NCBI RefSeq assembly: GCF_030150205.1
Contig: NZ_JASLGT010000008.1
Span: forward strand, 310,001 to 374,000
Reading direction: 5' to 3'
Length of the DNA: 64,000 nucleotides
DNA from: Niabella sp.
GTDB taxonomy: Bacteria; Bacteroidota; Bacteroidia; Chitinophagales; Chitinophagaceae
The position numbers and the translations under genes were made by a program. The notes beneath the pieces were generated by a model that ran no database searches, was not told the DNA's origin, and was given only the letters and a program-made list of their open reading frames with translations. Below, one piece after another: positions 54,901 through 62,500 of the stretch. Each line of letters opens with the position of its first letter. The first letter of the stretch is position 1.

Positions 54901-55133
54901 GGAGCATACCTGAAGAATTCAGGCAGCAGCTATTTGAGCCATTTTTCAGGGTACGCGGTAACAATAAACCGGGAACCGGCATCGGGCTGGCCCTGGCCAA
55001 ATCACTTACCGAGCTCCACAATGGAACGCTGCAGCTTATTTCCGGTGAACAGGATTTCATTATTTTTGAACTGCAACTGCCCGTACACCAGAAAATAGAA
55101 TTTCAATTAAGCAGTTGGAAAAAGATCAGATAG
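51957..55133 (+). CDS. Two-component propeller sensor histidine kinase (HTCS-like, without receiver)
   Basis: 1058 residues from ATG 51957; the frame extends to a TTG at 51942 inside the promoter. Signal peptide about 1-22. Many two-component-regulator propeller repeats (LIWIGTRGGLNRFDGYSF, WIGTEDAGISKLDLKTG, LWISSLKGLIRLN) make two periplasmic propellers, followed by a Y_Y_Y domain (YKYQMKGIDQSWTYL), a transmembrane helix (LLYLLLLMTGIYLVS) and a kinase: H-box NITHEIQTPLTLI with His833, N-box NMLSNAVKYA, G-box KPGTGIGLALAKSL. The protein stops after the ATPase domain; the receiver and AraC domains, fused in classical HTCS proteins, are on the next gene one base later. The ligand should be a fragment of the polysaccharide used by the facing locus. 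Confidence 0.92.
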   Translation: MSVYYLWLLRLVALLATSVCSGQYYFKHYQVDDGLVHNAVTAVIQDSKGLIWIGTRGGLNRFDGYSFKTYKNNNDKFGSLGNDVINSIVEDKNRMIWIGTGKGLFKYDPYKEVLTALDAVPKEYTNNLIIDQDNNLWFLSQFSLYKYIQAANRVMDLKTPASCIALDAHMNLWMGDDDGNIRIYDPQKKPGSTIRIVDNRLPANARSISKIYPIQNNKLLIGCFKQGLKSYDPKTGSIRALSLGTDKDIFVRDIAAGNNGQYWIATESGIYIYNLAANTSINLRKRAGDPYALADNAVYAICRDHQGGMWAGTFFGGLNYYSKDNARFEKYYPLAGVNAIPGNAVREICSDNQDHLWIGTEDAGISKLDLKTGIFTNYTATNKKGSLSYPNIHGLLAWGNALFIGPFLQGMEIMNMRTGQITNRFKLIADGDGPVSDFVISIYRTRDNRLLIGTAYRNAGLFEYDLQQKKFRRIPQIPFNTYVYDIFEDSEGNIWTGSVKEGAFYYNPKTGRQGNLQFGDTTKGRTINEFPVYNIFEDSNHALWFATTGCGLIKLGSDRKTIKRYTTANGLPSNVVYSILEDDSKNLWISSLKGLIRLNMLTEKIAVYTQANGLITDQFNYNSAYKHPGGKMYFGSVKGMIAFNPALFDQQEPSPPTYITGFQLNNKEVAPNAEHSPLSRSILYTDTLSLKYNQNNFSIEFAALNFSAPEATRYKYQMKGIDQSWTYLNTNRNAYFTDLAPGKYEFIVQAESNTGSWTGRERHLYIRILPPFWKSTGAYLLYLLLLMTGIYLVSRLYRRYLERKNLRKLQLFEHEKEKEIYQAKIEFFTNITHEIQTPLTLIAGPIEWLSKKFSKEPDIRKSLAIAEKNTRRLVTLTSQLLDFRRTEADQFSLNFVKTDISTLLADLVAGFKEQAASHHIQLHLEVPEHHFMAFVDREAFIKICTNMLSNAVKYAASRATVQITAVNDSDPCFTIRFQNDGRSIPEEFRQQLFEPFFRVRGNNKPGTGIGLALAKSLTELHNGTLQLISGEQDFIIFELQLPVHQKIEFQLSSWKKIR

Positions 55134-55134
55134 C

Positions 55135-55899
55135 ATGACAGAAAGCATCCTCATCATTGACGACAATGAAGACATCCTGGAGTTTTTATCCGTAATTCTG
55201 GGCGACACCTATAAACTGCATCTTGCAGCCAGCGGGGAGATCGCTCAAACGATCCTGGATAAGGAGATCATTCACCTGATCATTTCCGATATTATGATGC
55301 CGGGCATTGATGGGTTTGAGCTCTGCAGCCAGCTTAAATCCAGTGTTGAATACTGCCATATCCCCATCATTTTACTAACGTCCAAGAACACATACAAAGC
55401 ACATATTGAAGGATTGGAAGTGGGCGCAGATGCCTATATTCAAAAGCCTTTTTCATCAGAATTACTGCAGGTACAAATTGCCAACCTTCTTAAAAACCGG
55501 AAGAAAATAAAGGATCATTTTGCCAGTTCGCCCTTCGATGATGTACGGGTGATGGCGCATTCAAAGACAGATGAAGCATTCCTGAAAAAACTGGATGAAT
55601 ACATCCAAAGCAATATCAGGGAATCCAATATTGATATCGATATGCTTGCAGAGCATATGTTTATGAGCCGCACCACGCTTTACCGGAAAATACGATCGCT
55701 TTCTTCCTTATCCCCAAAGGAGCTCATTGATATCACGCGCCTGAAAAAAGCAGCCAGGCTGATTGCTGAAAATGAGTTTTTATTATACGAAATTTCGAGA
55801 ATGGTGGGGTACAGTTCCCAAAGCCTTTTCAGCCGCAACTTCCAGAAGCATTTTAAAATGTCGCCCACTGAATATTTCAATTCGTTGCCAAGAGGGTAA
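55135..55899 (+). CDS. Response regulator with AraC-type DNA-binding domain
   Basis: 254 residues. Receiver domain about 1-120: acidic pair Asp9-Asp10 (LIIDDNED), phospho-acceptor Asp52 (IISDIMMPG) and Lys104 (YIQKPF). A linker leads to an AraC HTH domain about 150-254 (DIDMLAEHMFMSRTTLYRKIRSL, then YEISRMVGYSSQSLFSRNFQKHF). The start ATG is one base after the kinase stop and in a different frame, so the two genes are coupled but separate. It should activate the facing GH105/GH43/SusCD genes. Confidence 0.92.
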   Translation: MTESILIIDDNEDILEFLSVILGDTYKLHLAASGEIAQTILDKEIIHLIISDIMMPGIDGFELCSQLKSSVEYCHIPIILLTSKNTYKAHIEGLEVGADAYIQKPFSSELLQVQIANLLKNRKKIKDHFASSPFDDVRVMAHSKTDEAFLKKLDEYIQSNIRESNIDIDMLAEHMFMSRTTLYRKIRSLSSLSPKELIDITRLKKAARLIAENEFLLYEISRMVGYSSQSLFSRNFQKHFKMSPTEYFNSLPRG

Positions 55900-56086
55900 G
55901 GTGGTTCATCTGCAGTTCGCGGATGGTAACCCCGCGTATCCGGTTTGCGTTGCAAAAACAATGGATGATGACGGCACCTGCTCCATACTGAACAATATCA
56001 CCCTGAGTATTCGACAGATTAACCGAATCATCCCAACGTTCGGATGCGGTGATGACCACTAATCCGGGAAAACCGGGATATTTCAA
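55877..56086 (-). pseudogene. Possible fragment of a thiolase-fold (KAS III-like) protein
   Basis: A minus-strand frame of 69 codons, overlapping the response-regulator end by 23 bases, reads LVVITASERWDDSVNLS, then YGAGAVIIH, then NRIRGVTI. The order of a VVxxSE strand, a G-A-G-A-V motif and a following strand recalls the middle of beta-ketoacyl-ACP synthase III-like proteins. It has neither the usual start nor the catalytic residues, so at most it is a remnant. Chance similarity is possible. Confidence 0.22.
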
Positions 56087-56134
56087 GATCGTACATGTTA
56101 TAGCTTTCCTCTTTTATCCCGGTCAATCCTGTCC

Positions 56135-56597
56135 TGTGGACACATTTCCCGAGGTTTACAGGAATGATCTGTCTGTAGTCATTGTTGAAGTGCCCGGAGG
56201 GTACCATGTGTATGGTCCCCAGCGTCAGCTGGGAGAAAGAAAAAGCGTAGGGGATGCGGCCCCGGAGGGGTCGAATGTGATGAACGTGGATCGGATTTTC
56301 GAAAATCAAATGTAAATTAGAGTGAACTGAACCATATTTTACGCCCTATGAAATTGATATCATGAGCTACCGCCGGATTTTCCACCAGATCATTTTTGCC
56401 ACATCCTAAGGGTGAAACGTTTTACGATGAATATAAGCGGTTGCTACTTGCGAAGGGCGTTGGATTTGACGAAAACATTTATTATAAGACGCGGTCCTGC
56501 AAGACCCGGAACATGAAACGTACGGCCCCGTTGGGGCCGCGCATTTTACGCATTCGTTGCCCCCAGTTAGCGCTGGGGGCTGCCCTTCGGGCAACGC
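56135..56597 (+). repeat. Palindrome-rich composite repeat, copy 2, with transposase remnant
   Basis: Inverted relative to copy 1 at 51171-51436. Block A occupies about 56135-56287 (TGTGGACACATTT to GGCCCCGGAGGGG and on to TGATGAA) and block B about 56507-56597. Block B has perfect hairpins CGGCCCC/GGGGCCG at 56523-56539, CCCCCAG/CTGGGGG at 56560-56579 and TGCCC/GGGCA at 56581-56593. Between the blocks lies the remnant of an IS200/RAYT-like gene. Confidence 0.75.
56362..56488 (+). pseudogene. Remnant of an IS200/RAYT-like transposase
   Basis: ATG 56362 opens MSYRRIFHQIIFAT and then hits a stop at 56407. In another frame from about 56402 the sequence continues HPKGETFYDEYKRLLLAKGV and then FDENIYY. 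The first piece resembles the N-terminus and the second the extreme C-terminus (F-x-x-E-Y, F-D-E-x-Y) of Bacteroidota REP-associated tyrosine (Y1) transposases. The central region with the HUH motif and catalytic Tyr is deleted. Its position between palindromic repeats agrees with this type of element. Confidence 0.5.
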
Positions 56598-56666
56598 TTA
56601 ACTTTATTTCAATAGTATCCAAGACCCGGCGCTTCAGGCTTTAGCGGCTAACCACATCAGGGGGCA

Positions 56667-57773
56667 CTATTGCTCCATAAGTGCCGCAGCACACCAAAGG
56701 TAAGGCGCCTGCCCGTGCAGATCGCCCGCATTGCGGGGACGGTTATGATAATAGGGTTTGTCATTCTTTTTACCGGTACCGATGCAAACCTCCGTAACAT
56801 TATTCCGTTCATCAATATAGGGCACCATGGCCATCCATGCTTTCCGCGTTGCAGGGGCATATTCGGCTGCGTTTAACCATCCCTGCTGAACTCCCCTGAT
56901 AAATGCATAGGTAAACATGCCGGTTCCGGATGTTTCCGGCCAGAAATCCGCTTCATCAATCAACTGGTTCCACATGCCGTTGGGCCGCTGATAACTTTTC
57001 AGGCTGCTCATCATTTTAAGATATCCCTCCATAATGCGCTGCCGGTCTTTATGGTCTTTGGGCAGGTCGCGCAGCAGGTCTGCCATACCTACAGCCATCC
57101 AGCCATCTCCCCTGCCCCAGTAATAAGGCACATCCGGAGCATGGTAAAACAAACCATTGGGACGTTGCAGCTCATCCAGGTAAAGCACCATTTCCTTTGC
57201 AGCCCGGTCCAGGTACTTACGGTCGCCGGTTACTTTATACGCTTCGTTCTGCACCACCGTAATCATATACATATCGTCTATCCATAAACGGGTCTGCCAC
57301 GAAAATCCTTTACCTGCCCAGGCTTTCTCCTGCTGCTTTGCATTGGCCGGCAGCTCCCATTGCGCATCGGCATAGGCCAGGCCCATCTTCCGGTAGCGTT
57401 CATCTTTGGTTGCCTGGTACAATTTCAGCGCAATACTGCCAAACATATTATAATCCACATGATTCATGGGAGGTAACAGTGCTTTCTCTCTTGTAAACAA
57501 CGGCTCAAATTTATCCTGTAACAGCCTGATCAGCTTCCGGTCCTTTGCGTTCAAAGCATAATCCAGCGCTCCGTTCCAGGAGCAAACTTCCGCATAATGG
57601 ATATACTGGCCGGCATACAGCTCATGCCTGCCATCTACGAAATGATACGCCAGGCGCCGGCCCACTTCGTTGGGCGTAGTTCCTTTTGGAAAGCCGGCCA
57701 GGAGCTGTTTCTGGGCAAACAAAAACTGAAAAGAAAGAACGGTGAACAGCGATAAAAATAGTTTTTTATACAT
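56667..57773 (-). CDS. GH105 unsaturated rhamnogalacturonyl/glucuronyl hydrolase
   Basis: 368 residues with a signal peptide (MYKKLFLSLFTVLSFQFLFA|Q). The (alpha/alpha)6-barrel features of GH88/GH105 are clear: WNGALDYAL, LWIDDMYM with the Asp166-Asp167 pair, YYWGRGDGWMAVG (218-229), ETSGTGMFTYAF and a C-terminal HGQAPYLWCAAALM. Such enzymes add water to the 4,5-unsaturated uronic acid left by polysaccharide lyases, so an upstream lyase step (pectin, rhamnogalacturonan or similar) is implied. Last gene of the minus-strand locus, converging with the two-component genes. Confidence 0.92.
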   Translation of the reverse strand: MYKKLFLSLFTVLSFQFLFAQKQLLAGFPKGTTPNEVGRRLAYHFVDGRHELYAGQYIHYAEVCSWNGALDYALNAKDRKLIRLLQDKFEPLFTREKALLPPMNHVDYNMFGSIALKLYQATKDERYRKMGLAYADAQWELPANAKQQEKAWAGKGFSWQTRLWIDDMYMITVVQNEAYKVTGDRKYLDRAAKEMVLYLDELQRPNGLFYHAPDVPYYWGRGDGWMAVGMADLLRDLPKDHKDRQRIMEGYLKMMSSLKSYQRPNGMWNQLIDEADFWPETSGTGMFTYAFIRGVQQGWLNAAEYAPATRKAWMAMVPYIDERNNVTEVCIGTGKKNDKPYYHNRPRNAGDLHGQAPYLWCAAALMEQ

Positions 57774-57810
57774 GGTATTTTTTTAATGAGACTTATTGAA
57801 ATTTTATGAA

Positions 57811-59349
57811 TTATTGTTTATGCCGGAACGTAGACACTTCCGCCAGGCCGGGCTGGCGCTGACTGTCGTAACCGGATTTGGGCACCAGCTTGAAGTAGCG
57901 AAACTGTTTGCGTTGCGGCAGATCGATAAATTGCCGCAACAGGTTTACATCATTCAGGGTAAATACGCCCTGGCTTTCCCAGTCCGTATTGTCATTGCTC
58001 ACCAGTACCTCCAGCTCTTTTATTTTACGATCGCCGTCTTTCTGGGAAATGACAAACCCATCCACAGTAGCGGTTTCACCCATATCCACCGTTATCCAGT
58101 GATTGGGGTAATCGGTTGCCGGCGCGGAGTAGCGTGTGATCCAGATCGTAGTCAGGTTATTATCAATCAGACTTGCGCCCAGGCGATTATTAACCGGCTC
58201 TTCTGAGCTAACGCCGGCAATCGACCATTTGGCCTTGGAATGAATATAGCGCCAGGGCTCGCCGGACGGCCGTTTCTGAGGAATGACCGTGCTTGCGGGA
58301 AGACCAAAATTAGGTGATCCGTCCGGGTTCCAGGTAAAACGCTGTATCAATGGACTACGCCCGCCGGAGGTACCCTGGTTGGCTGCAGCACGTGCATGGT
58401 AAATGATCCAGTCTTCCTTACCATCCGGTGATTTGAAAAAGCCGTTATGCCCGGGTCCGAAAACACCGCTTTCCGATCGCATGGAAAAAACAGGATGTAT
58501 CTTTTTTGACCAGTGTGCCGGGTTCATGGGATCTCCGCCCTCCTGCAGGGTGAGCAGCCCAAGGCAATAGCCATCGGACCAGTAACCGCTGCCCGAATAG
58601 GTAACGTATACACGCCCCTGTGAATTGGTGAGCACCTGCGGACCTTCGTTGATCGGGTTGCCATTTTTTTCCCAGGCAAAGTCGGGCGTTGAGATCATTA
58701 CTTTTTCACCGGAAATCGTCCAGGGATTGCTCATCTTTGCTATATAAAGATTCTGAGGCGGTGCACCGGCATTGCCACCGGACCAAAGCGTGTACCATTG
58801 CCCGTTGTACCGGAATACCGTTCCATCGATGGCCCACTGATCTGTAGGATCCGTTAGTTTACCCTTTAGTTCCCAGCTGCCTTCCACAGGCGTTGGCGCG
58901 GCGTTTTCCAGTACATACATACGGTGGTTGGCGTTATTACCGTCGTCCGCAGCAAAATAAAAATACCATTTGCCATCTATCTCATGCAGCTCCGGTGCCC
59001 ACAGGTTGCTTGAATACGGCTTGCCGCCCGGAGGCGCCCATACATCATACCGGCGCGCCGTTGCCAGCTCTGATATATTTTTAGCTTCCAGGATCACCAG
59101 TTTACTACCCTGCGTATACGTATAGTAATAAATGCCGTTTTTCTGTACTACCCAGGGATCGGGGCCACCGGGCATAACAGGGTTTGTAAACGTACTGTCA
59201 AGAACAAAGCCCCACCATTCGCCTCTGGGTTTTTCGGGCTCCTGCTTTTTTTCGGGTATGGGATCGTAATAGGGCTCTTTTGCTTTTTTGCACCCGTTTG
59301 ATAGTATTAAACAACCCAACAGGCATGCTGTTACGACTGATCGTTTCAT
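57811..59349 (-). CDS. GH43-family lipoprotein with C-terminal discoidin-like domain
   Basis: 512-residue glycosidase, lipobox LSNGC (Cys20), probably surface- or periplasm-anchored. The five-bladed propeller shows the GH43 triad: Asp64 (GGPDPW), Asp175 (WAIDGTVF) and Glu235 (NEGPQV), plus the typical FGPGHNGFF. A F5/8 type C (CBM32-like) domain covers about 380-505 (HWITVDMGETATVDGFVI, then RYFKLVPKSG). Expected activity is alpha-L-arabinofuranosidase, arabinanase or beta-xylosidase. It follows the DUF1735 lipoprotein gene and precedes GH105, which suits arabinan-decorated pectin. Confidence 0.9.
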   Translation of the reverse strand: MKRSVVTACLLGCLILSNGCKKAKEPYYDPIPEKKQEPEKPRGEWWGFVLDSTFTNPVMPGGPDPWVVQKNGIYYYTYTQGSKLVILEAKNISELATARRYDVWAPPGGKPYSSNLWAPELHEIDGKWYFYFAADDGNNANHRMYVLENAAPTPVEGSWELKGKLTDPTDQWAIDGTVFRYNGQWYTLWSGGNAGAPPQNLYIAKMSNPWTISGEKVMISTPDFAWEKNGNPINEGPQVLTNSQGRVYVTYSGSGYWSDGYCLGLLTLQEGGDPMNPAHWSKKIHPVFSMRSESGVFGPGHNGFFKSPDGKEDWIIYHARAAANQGTSGGRSPLIQRFTWNPDGSPNFGLPASTVIPQKRPSGEPWRYIHSKAKWSIAGVSSEEPVNNRLGASLIDNNLTTIWITRYSAPATDYPNHWITVDMGETATVDGFVISQKDGDRKIKELEVLVSNDNTDWESQGVFTLNDVNLLRQFIDLPQRKQFRYFKLVPKSGYDSQRQPGLAEVSTFRHKQ

Positions 59350-59386
59350 GCGCGTATTTTTTCCTGATTTTATTTAAATGCCCAAC

Positions 59387-60388
59387 CTACCAATCGATAG
59401 CCTGGTCCTCATCCGGTATCAATATGTTCCGCTGCCGCTCCATGGTCATCGAGCCTTCGGCTCGGTACCGCACCGGTATGCCGGGCATCGTGGTGATATC
59501 ATCATATTTGTAGCGCAGGTTTACCGTACAATATTGCTTTACCAGGTATTTTTTTGTAGGGTCTACGGTTTGCGTAATCTTGTAGGTGGGCTGCCCCAGC
59601 ATTTCGAGCCGGATGGCACTGTTGGTTGCATAAACATTCAGGGCACCTACTTTATCGCCGTTGGCCTCCGTAACCGGATCTAAAAACTCCATTACAATTT
59701 TATACGCGCCCCTTGCCTCTGATTTTTCTTCGGTTACCCCGGCATAAAAAAATGCCGATTTCTCATCTACCACCCATGCCGTCCGCGTGCTGGACACCAG
59801 CGGGTTGGTGGTTTGTCCGTCCAGGTACACGTTCATAGAAGTGGCCGAATAGTTGCCCGAATAATCGTTAAACGGTATCACGTTCAGCAATGCTTTCCGC
59901 CAGCCCTTCCGGTAGTTGGAAATATAGGAAGGATCGTCCACGATGGTCAGCGGCAGTACATAGCGTTCTACCAGGTCTAAATTATCAAACTTAAATTTTA
60001 CGGGGTAGTTTACGGTGCTTGACCCCTTTGGAATAAAACAGGTAGGCGAGGTCAGCTCAAAAAACTGGCCGGGCAGCTGTTTAAAATACAGATCGGTCCG
60101 GTGCTGAAATTTTTCCCGGTTATAAATCCCAAGCGTGTCATTATCCACCATTATTTTTACATTGATATCCTGGTGACTGGGCTGTGAGCCGCTGACAATT
60201 ACCGGCAGCTTATACGTAACTTCTCCGTTCCTGCTGTATCTCAGGTATACCGGGGAAACACCTTCGCTGTTTAGCCGGGCTTTAAAAGACACCATTTGTA
60301 TATAAAGTTCTTCCTTCCACTCATTATTGCAGGCACTGAACAGAAAGCTCATTGCTGCGATTATGCTATATATGCGTACACTTTTCAT
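59387..60388 (-). CDS. DUF1735 / BT_3987-like surface lipoprotein
   Basis: 333-residue lipoprotein, lipobox FSAC (Cys20), following a SusD gene. The N-terminal half has the DUF1735 pattern (YLRYSRNGEVTYKLPVIVSGSQPS, then FFELTSPTCFIPKGSSTVNYPVKFKFDNLD); the C-terminal half fits the DUF4361-type region (DYSGNYSATSMNVYLDGQ, then KYLVKQYCTVNLRYKY). Such proteins replace SusE/SusF as surface glycan-binding proteins. It probably binds the substrate of this locus. Confidence 0.85.
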   Translation of the reverse strand: MKSVRIYSIIAAMSFLFSACNNEWKEELYIQMVSFKARLNSEGVSPVYLRYSRNGEVTYKLPVIVSGSQPSHQDINVKIMVDNDTLGIYNREKFQHRTDLYFKQLPGQFFELTSPTCFIPKGSSTVNYPVKFKFDNLDLVERYVLPLTIVDDPSYISNYRKGWRKALLNVIPFNDYSGNYSATSMNVYLDGQTTNPLVSSTRTAWVVDEKSAFFYAGVTEEKSEARGAYKIVMEFLDPVTEANGDKVGALNVYATNSAIRLEMLGQPTYKITQTVDPTKKYLVKQYCTVNLRYKYDDITTMPGIPVRYRAEGSMTMERQRNILIPDEDQAIDW

Positions 60389-60476
60389 TGCTTTATTTTT
60401 ATTCTTTATGACCGGTATACCCCGCTAACCTCCATAGGCAGCGCATCCTGCATCAAAAAACCGATCCTTTTTTTAA

Positions 60477-62489
60477 TTAGTCAAACGATGGCCAGCCGGG
60501 TGATTGCGTCAGGCGCTTGTTTTTCTTCAGCTCATCCCAGGCAACGGGCCAGAAATACATTTTTTTAGAAAATGTCGTTTGTAAAAGCGGTACCCGTATC
60601 GGCGTGTAAAAAAGAGTGGCCTGATCTTTTGTCATGATGGTATTGAACCCATTGATCTGCTCGGCCTCATCAACCGGTGCGTCTTTCCAGCGGCGCAGGT
60701 CATAGTAACGCTGGTTTTCGCCCAGGAACTCAATCTGCCGCTCGCGTTTTATCTGGTTACGCAGCGCTTCTTTGCTGCCATATACCGAAGCATCATGGTT
60801 GGGAACACCCGCACGGATGCGCACCTGCCCGATGGCCGCTTTCATTTCATCGATATTCCTGGATATAGCGTGAGTACCACTGCCGTTCCATGAAGGAATA
60901 TTGTAAGTGCCATTCAGCTCGTTGAGCGCTTCTGCATACATCAGCAGGATGTCGGCATAGCGCAGGGCCAGATCTACTTTGGGAAAAATCCTGCCCCCGT
61001 TCCCGCTGTTATTGTCCTTGGGGTTTACAAATTTCATCATGCCGATACCGGTGGGCAGCCAGGTATCTCCATTGATATAGCCGTTAAATTCACCCCGGTA
61101 ATAAAAGATCTGCTGGTTCGTAACGGTGGGCAAATTGTTTACCGCACTGGACATGGTCCAGAGTGCGCCGCTGAAAGCCACAGAAGCATAAAAGCGGGGT
61201 TCGCGGTTGGCAAACTCTTTCCATACATTTGCCAGCAGCGGCTTAAAGTCGTTTACTTCGCCGGCCTGCACAAACATACTGGCACCATATTTATTCCGTA
61301 TGGCCTGCCGGTCAAAAGGGGCGCCGTCATTCATGGAGTAGGCATCGCACTGTTTCAGCGTAAGGCCATGCGAGTTGTACCCGCCTCCGGTTTTAGGCAT
61401 TTGAAGCCTTGCCAGGGCCATAACACCTCCTTCTGAACTGATCTGGTTATCGCCCCTTGTAAAGATCATTTCGGGATTTTCGGAAGCGTAGAGTTCTCCA
61501 TTGAATAGCGACCGGTAGGATTCAAAGGGATCGATATCTGCCCAGCCATTGGGAAAGTTTTTGCCGGAATATTCCGCATTATAAGGCGGCACAATCGTGG
61601 CCGGATAGTCTGTGGTTCCTCTTGTCTTAAATACTGTGGTATAGAGTTTATACGTGCCAAGATCAATCACATCTTTACAGGCTGCTGCCGCCCTCGCCCA
61701 TTTTTCCTCGCTGTATTGTGCAGCGATTAATGCCTGTCCTTTATCATCGGTAAAATCGGCCATCTCGGTATTGCCATTTGCCAGCGGACTGGCAGCAAAG
61801 AGCAGCGCTTTAGCACGGGTAGCCAATGCGGCGCCGCGGGTAGGACGGGCAATATTGCGGTTGTCGCGCTTTAAGGGAAGGTCTTTTGCCGCTATGGCCA
61901 TTTCCCCGGCGATGTAATTTGCCACTTCATCATACGTGTTGCGGGGATAAGACAGGTTATCATAGCTGTCATCATAGTTTACACCCTTATCTGGCATAAT
62001 GGGTACGGGGCCATATTTGCGCAGCAGGAGCCAGTAAAGATAGGCCCGTATAAACCGCGCCTGCGCTTTATAGTCGGCCACTTCCTTTTCCGTAAATGTG
62101 CCACCATCGGCCATGCTGTTGAGCATCACCGATGCCTGCCGGATACCGCCATAGGATTGAGACCAGGACTGCAGCCAGGTATGGTCGTATTCTCCGAACT
62201 TAAATCTCCGGTACCTATCGCCATTGCCTCCGCCGGACTCATTAAAATACATATCATCCGAATAATTGGTAAGGTTGTTACCGGTGTTCCCCATTTCGAG
62301 GTTGTTATTCAATAACGCGTTATAGGCATTGGCCAGCCACCGCTCTGTATAGTCTTTGCTGTTGAAGATACGCTCTTCGCTCTGACGGTCGTCAAAGTAA
62401 TGCTCTACGCTAAGGTATTTACGGCAGGCGCCCAAAGAGGTCAGTATGCCTGTTAATAATATGCCTATCAGGATTTGTTTTTGCTTCAT
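60477..62489 (-). CDS. SusD/RagB-family outer-membrane lipoprotein
   Basis: 670 residues, lipobox SLGAC (Cys22) followed by RKYLSVEHYFDDRQ. The SusD core includes AQARFIRAYLYWLLLRKYGPVPI and the C-terminal IKRERQIEFLGENQRYYDLRRW. Twelve bases downstream of the partial SusC gene; the two form an uptake pair for the pectin- or arabinan-like substrate. Confidence 0.95.
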   Translation of the reverse strand: MKQKQILIGILLTGILTSLGACRKYLSVEHYFDDRQSEERIFNSKDYTERWLANAYNALLNNNLEMGNTGNNLTNYSDDMYFNESGGGNGDRYRRFKFGEYDHTWLQSWSQSYGGIRQASVMLNSMADGGTFTEKEVADYKAQARFIRAYLYWLLLRKYGPVPIMPDKGVNYDDSYDNLSYPRNTYDEVANYIAGEMAIAAKDLPLKRDNRNIARPTRGAALATRAKALLFAASPLANGNTEMADFTDDKGQALIAAQYSEEKWARAAAACKDVIDLGTYKLYTTVFKTRGTTDYPATIVPPYNAEYSGKNFPNGWADIDPFESYRSLFNGELYASENPEMIFTRGDNQISSEGGVMALARLQMPKTGGGYNSHGLTLKQCDAYSMNDGAPFDRQAIRNKYGASMFVQAGEVNDFKPLLANVWKEFANREPRFYASVAFSGALWTMSSAVNNLPTVTNQQIFYYRGEFNGYINGDTWLPTGIGMMKFVNPKDNNSGNGGRIFPKVDLALRYADILLMYAEALNELNGTYNIPSWNGSGTHAISRNIDEMKAAIGQVRIRAGVPNHDASVYGSKEALRNQIKRERQIEFLGENQRYYDLRRWKDAPVDEAEQINGFNTIMTKDQATLFYTPIRVPLLQTTFSKKMYFWPVAWDELKKNKRLTQSPGWPSFD

Positions 62490-62500
62490 GGCCTTTTATA

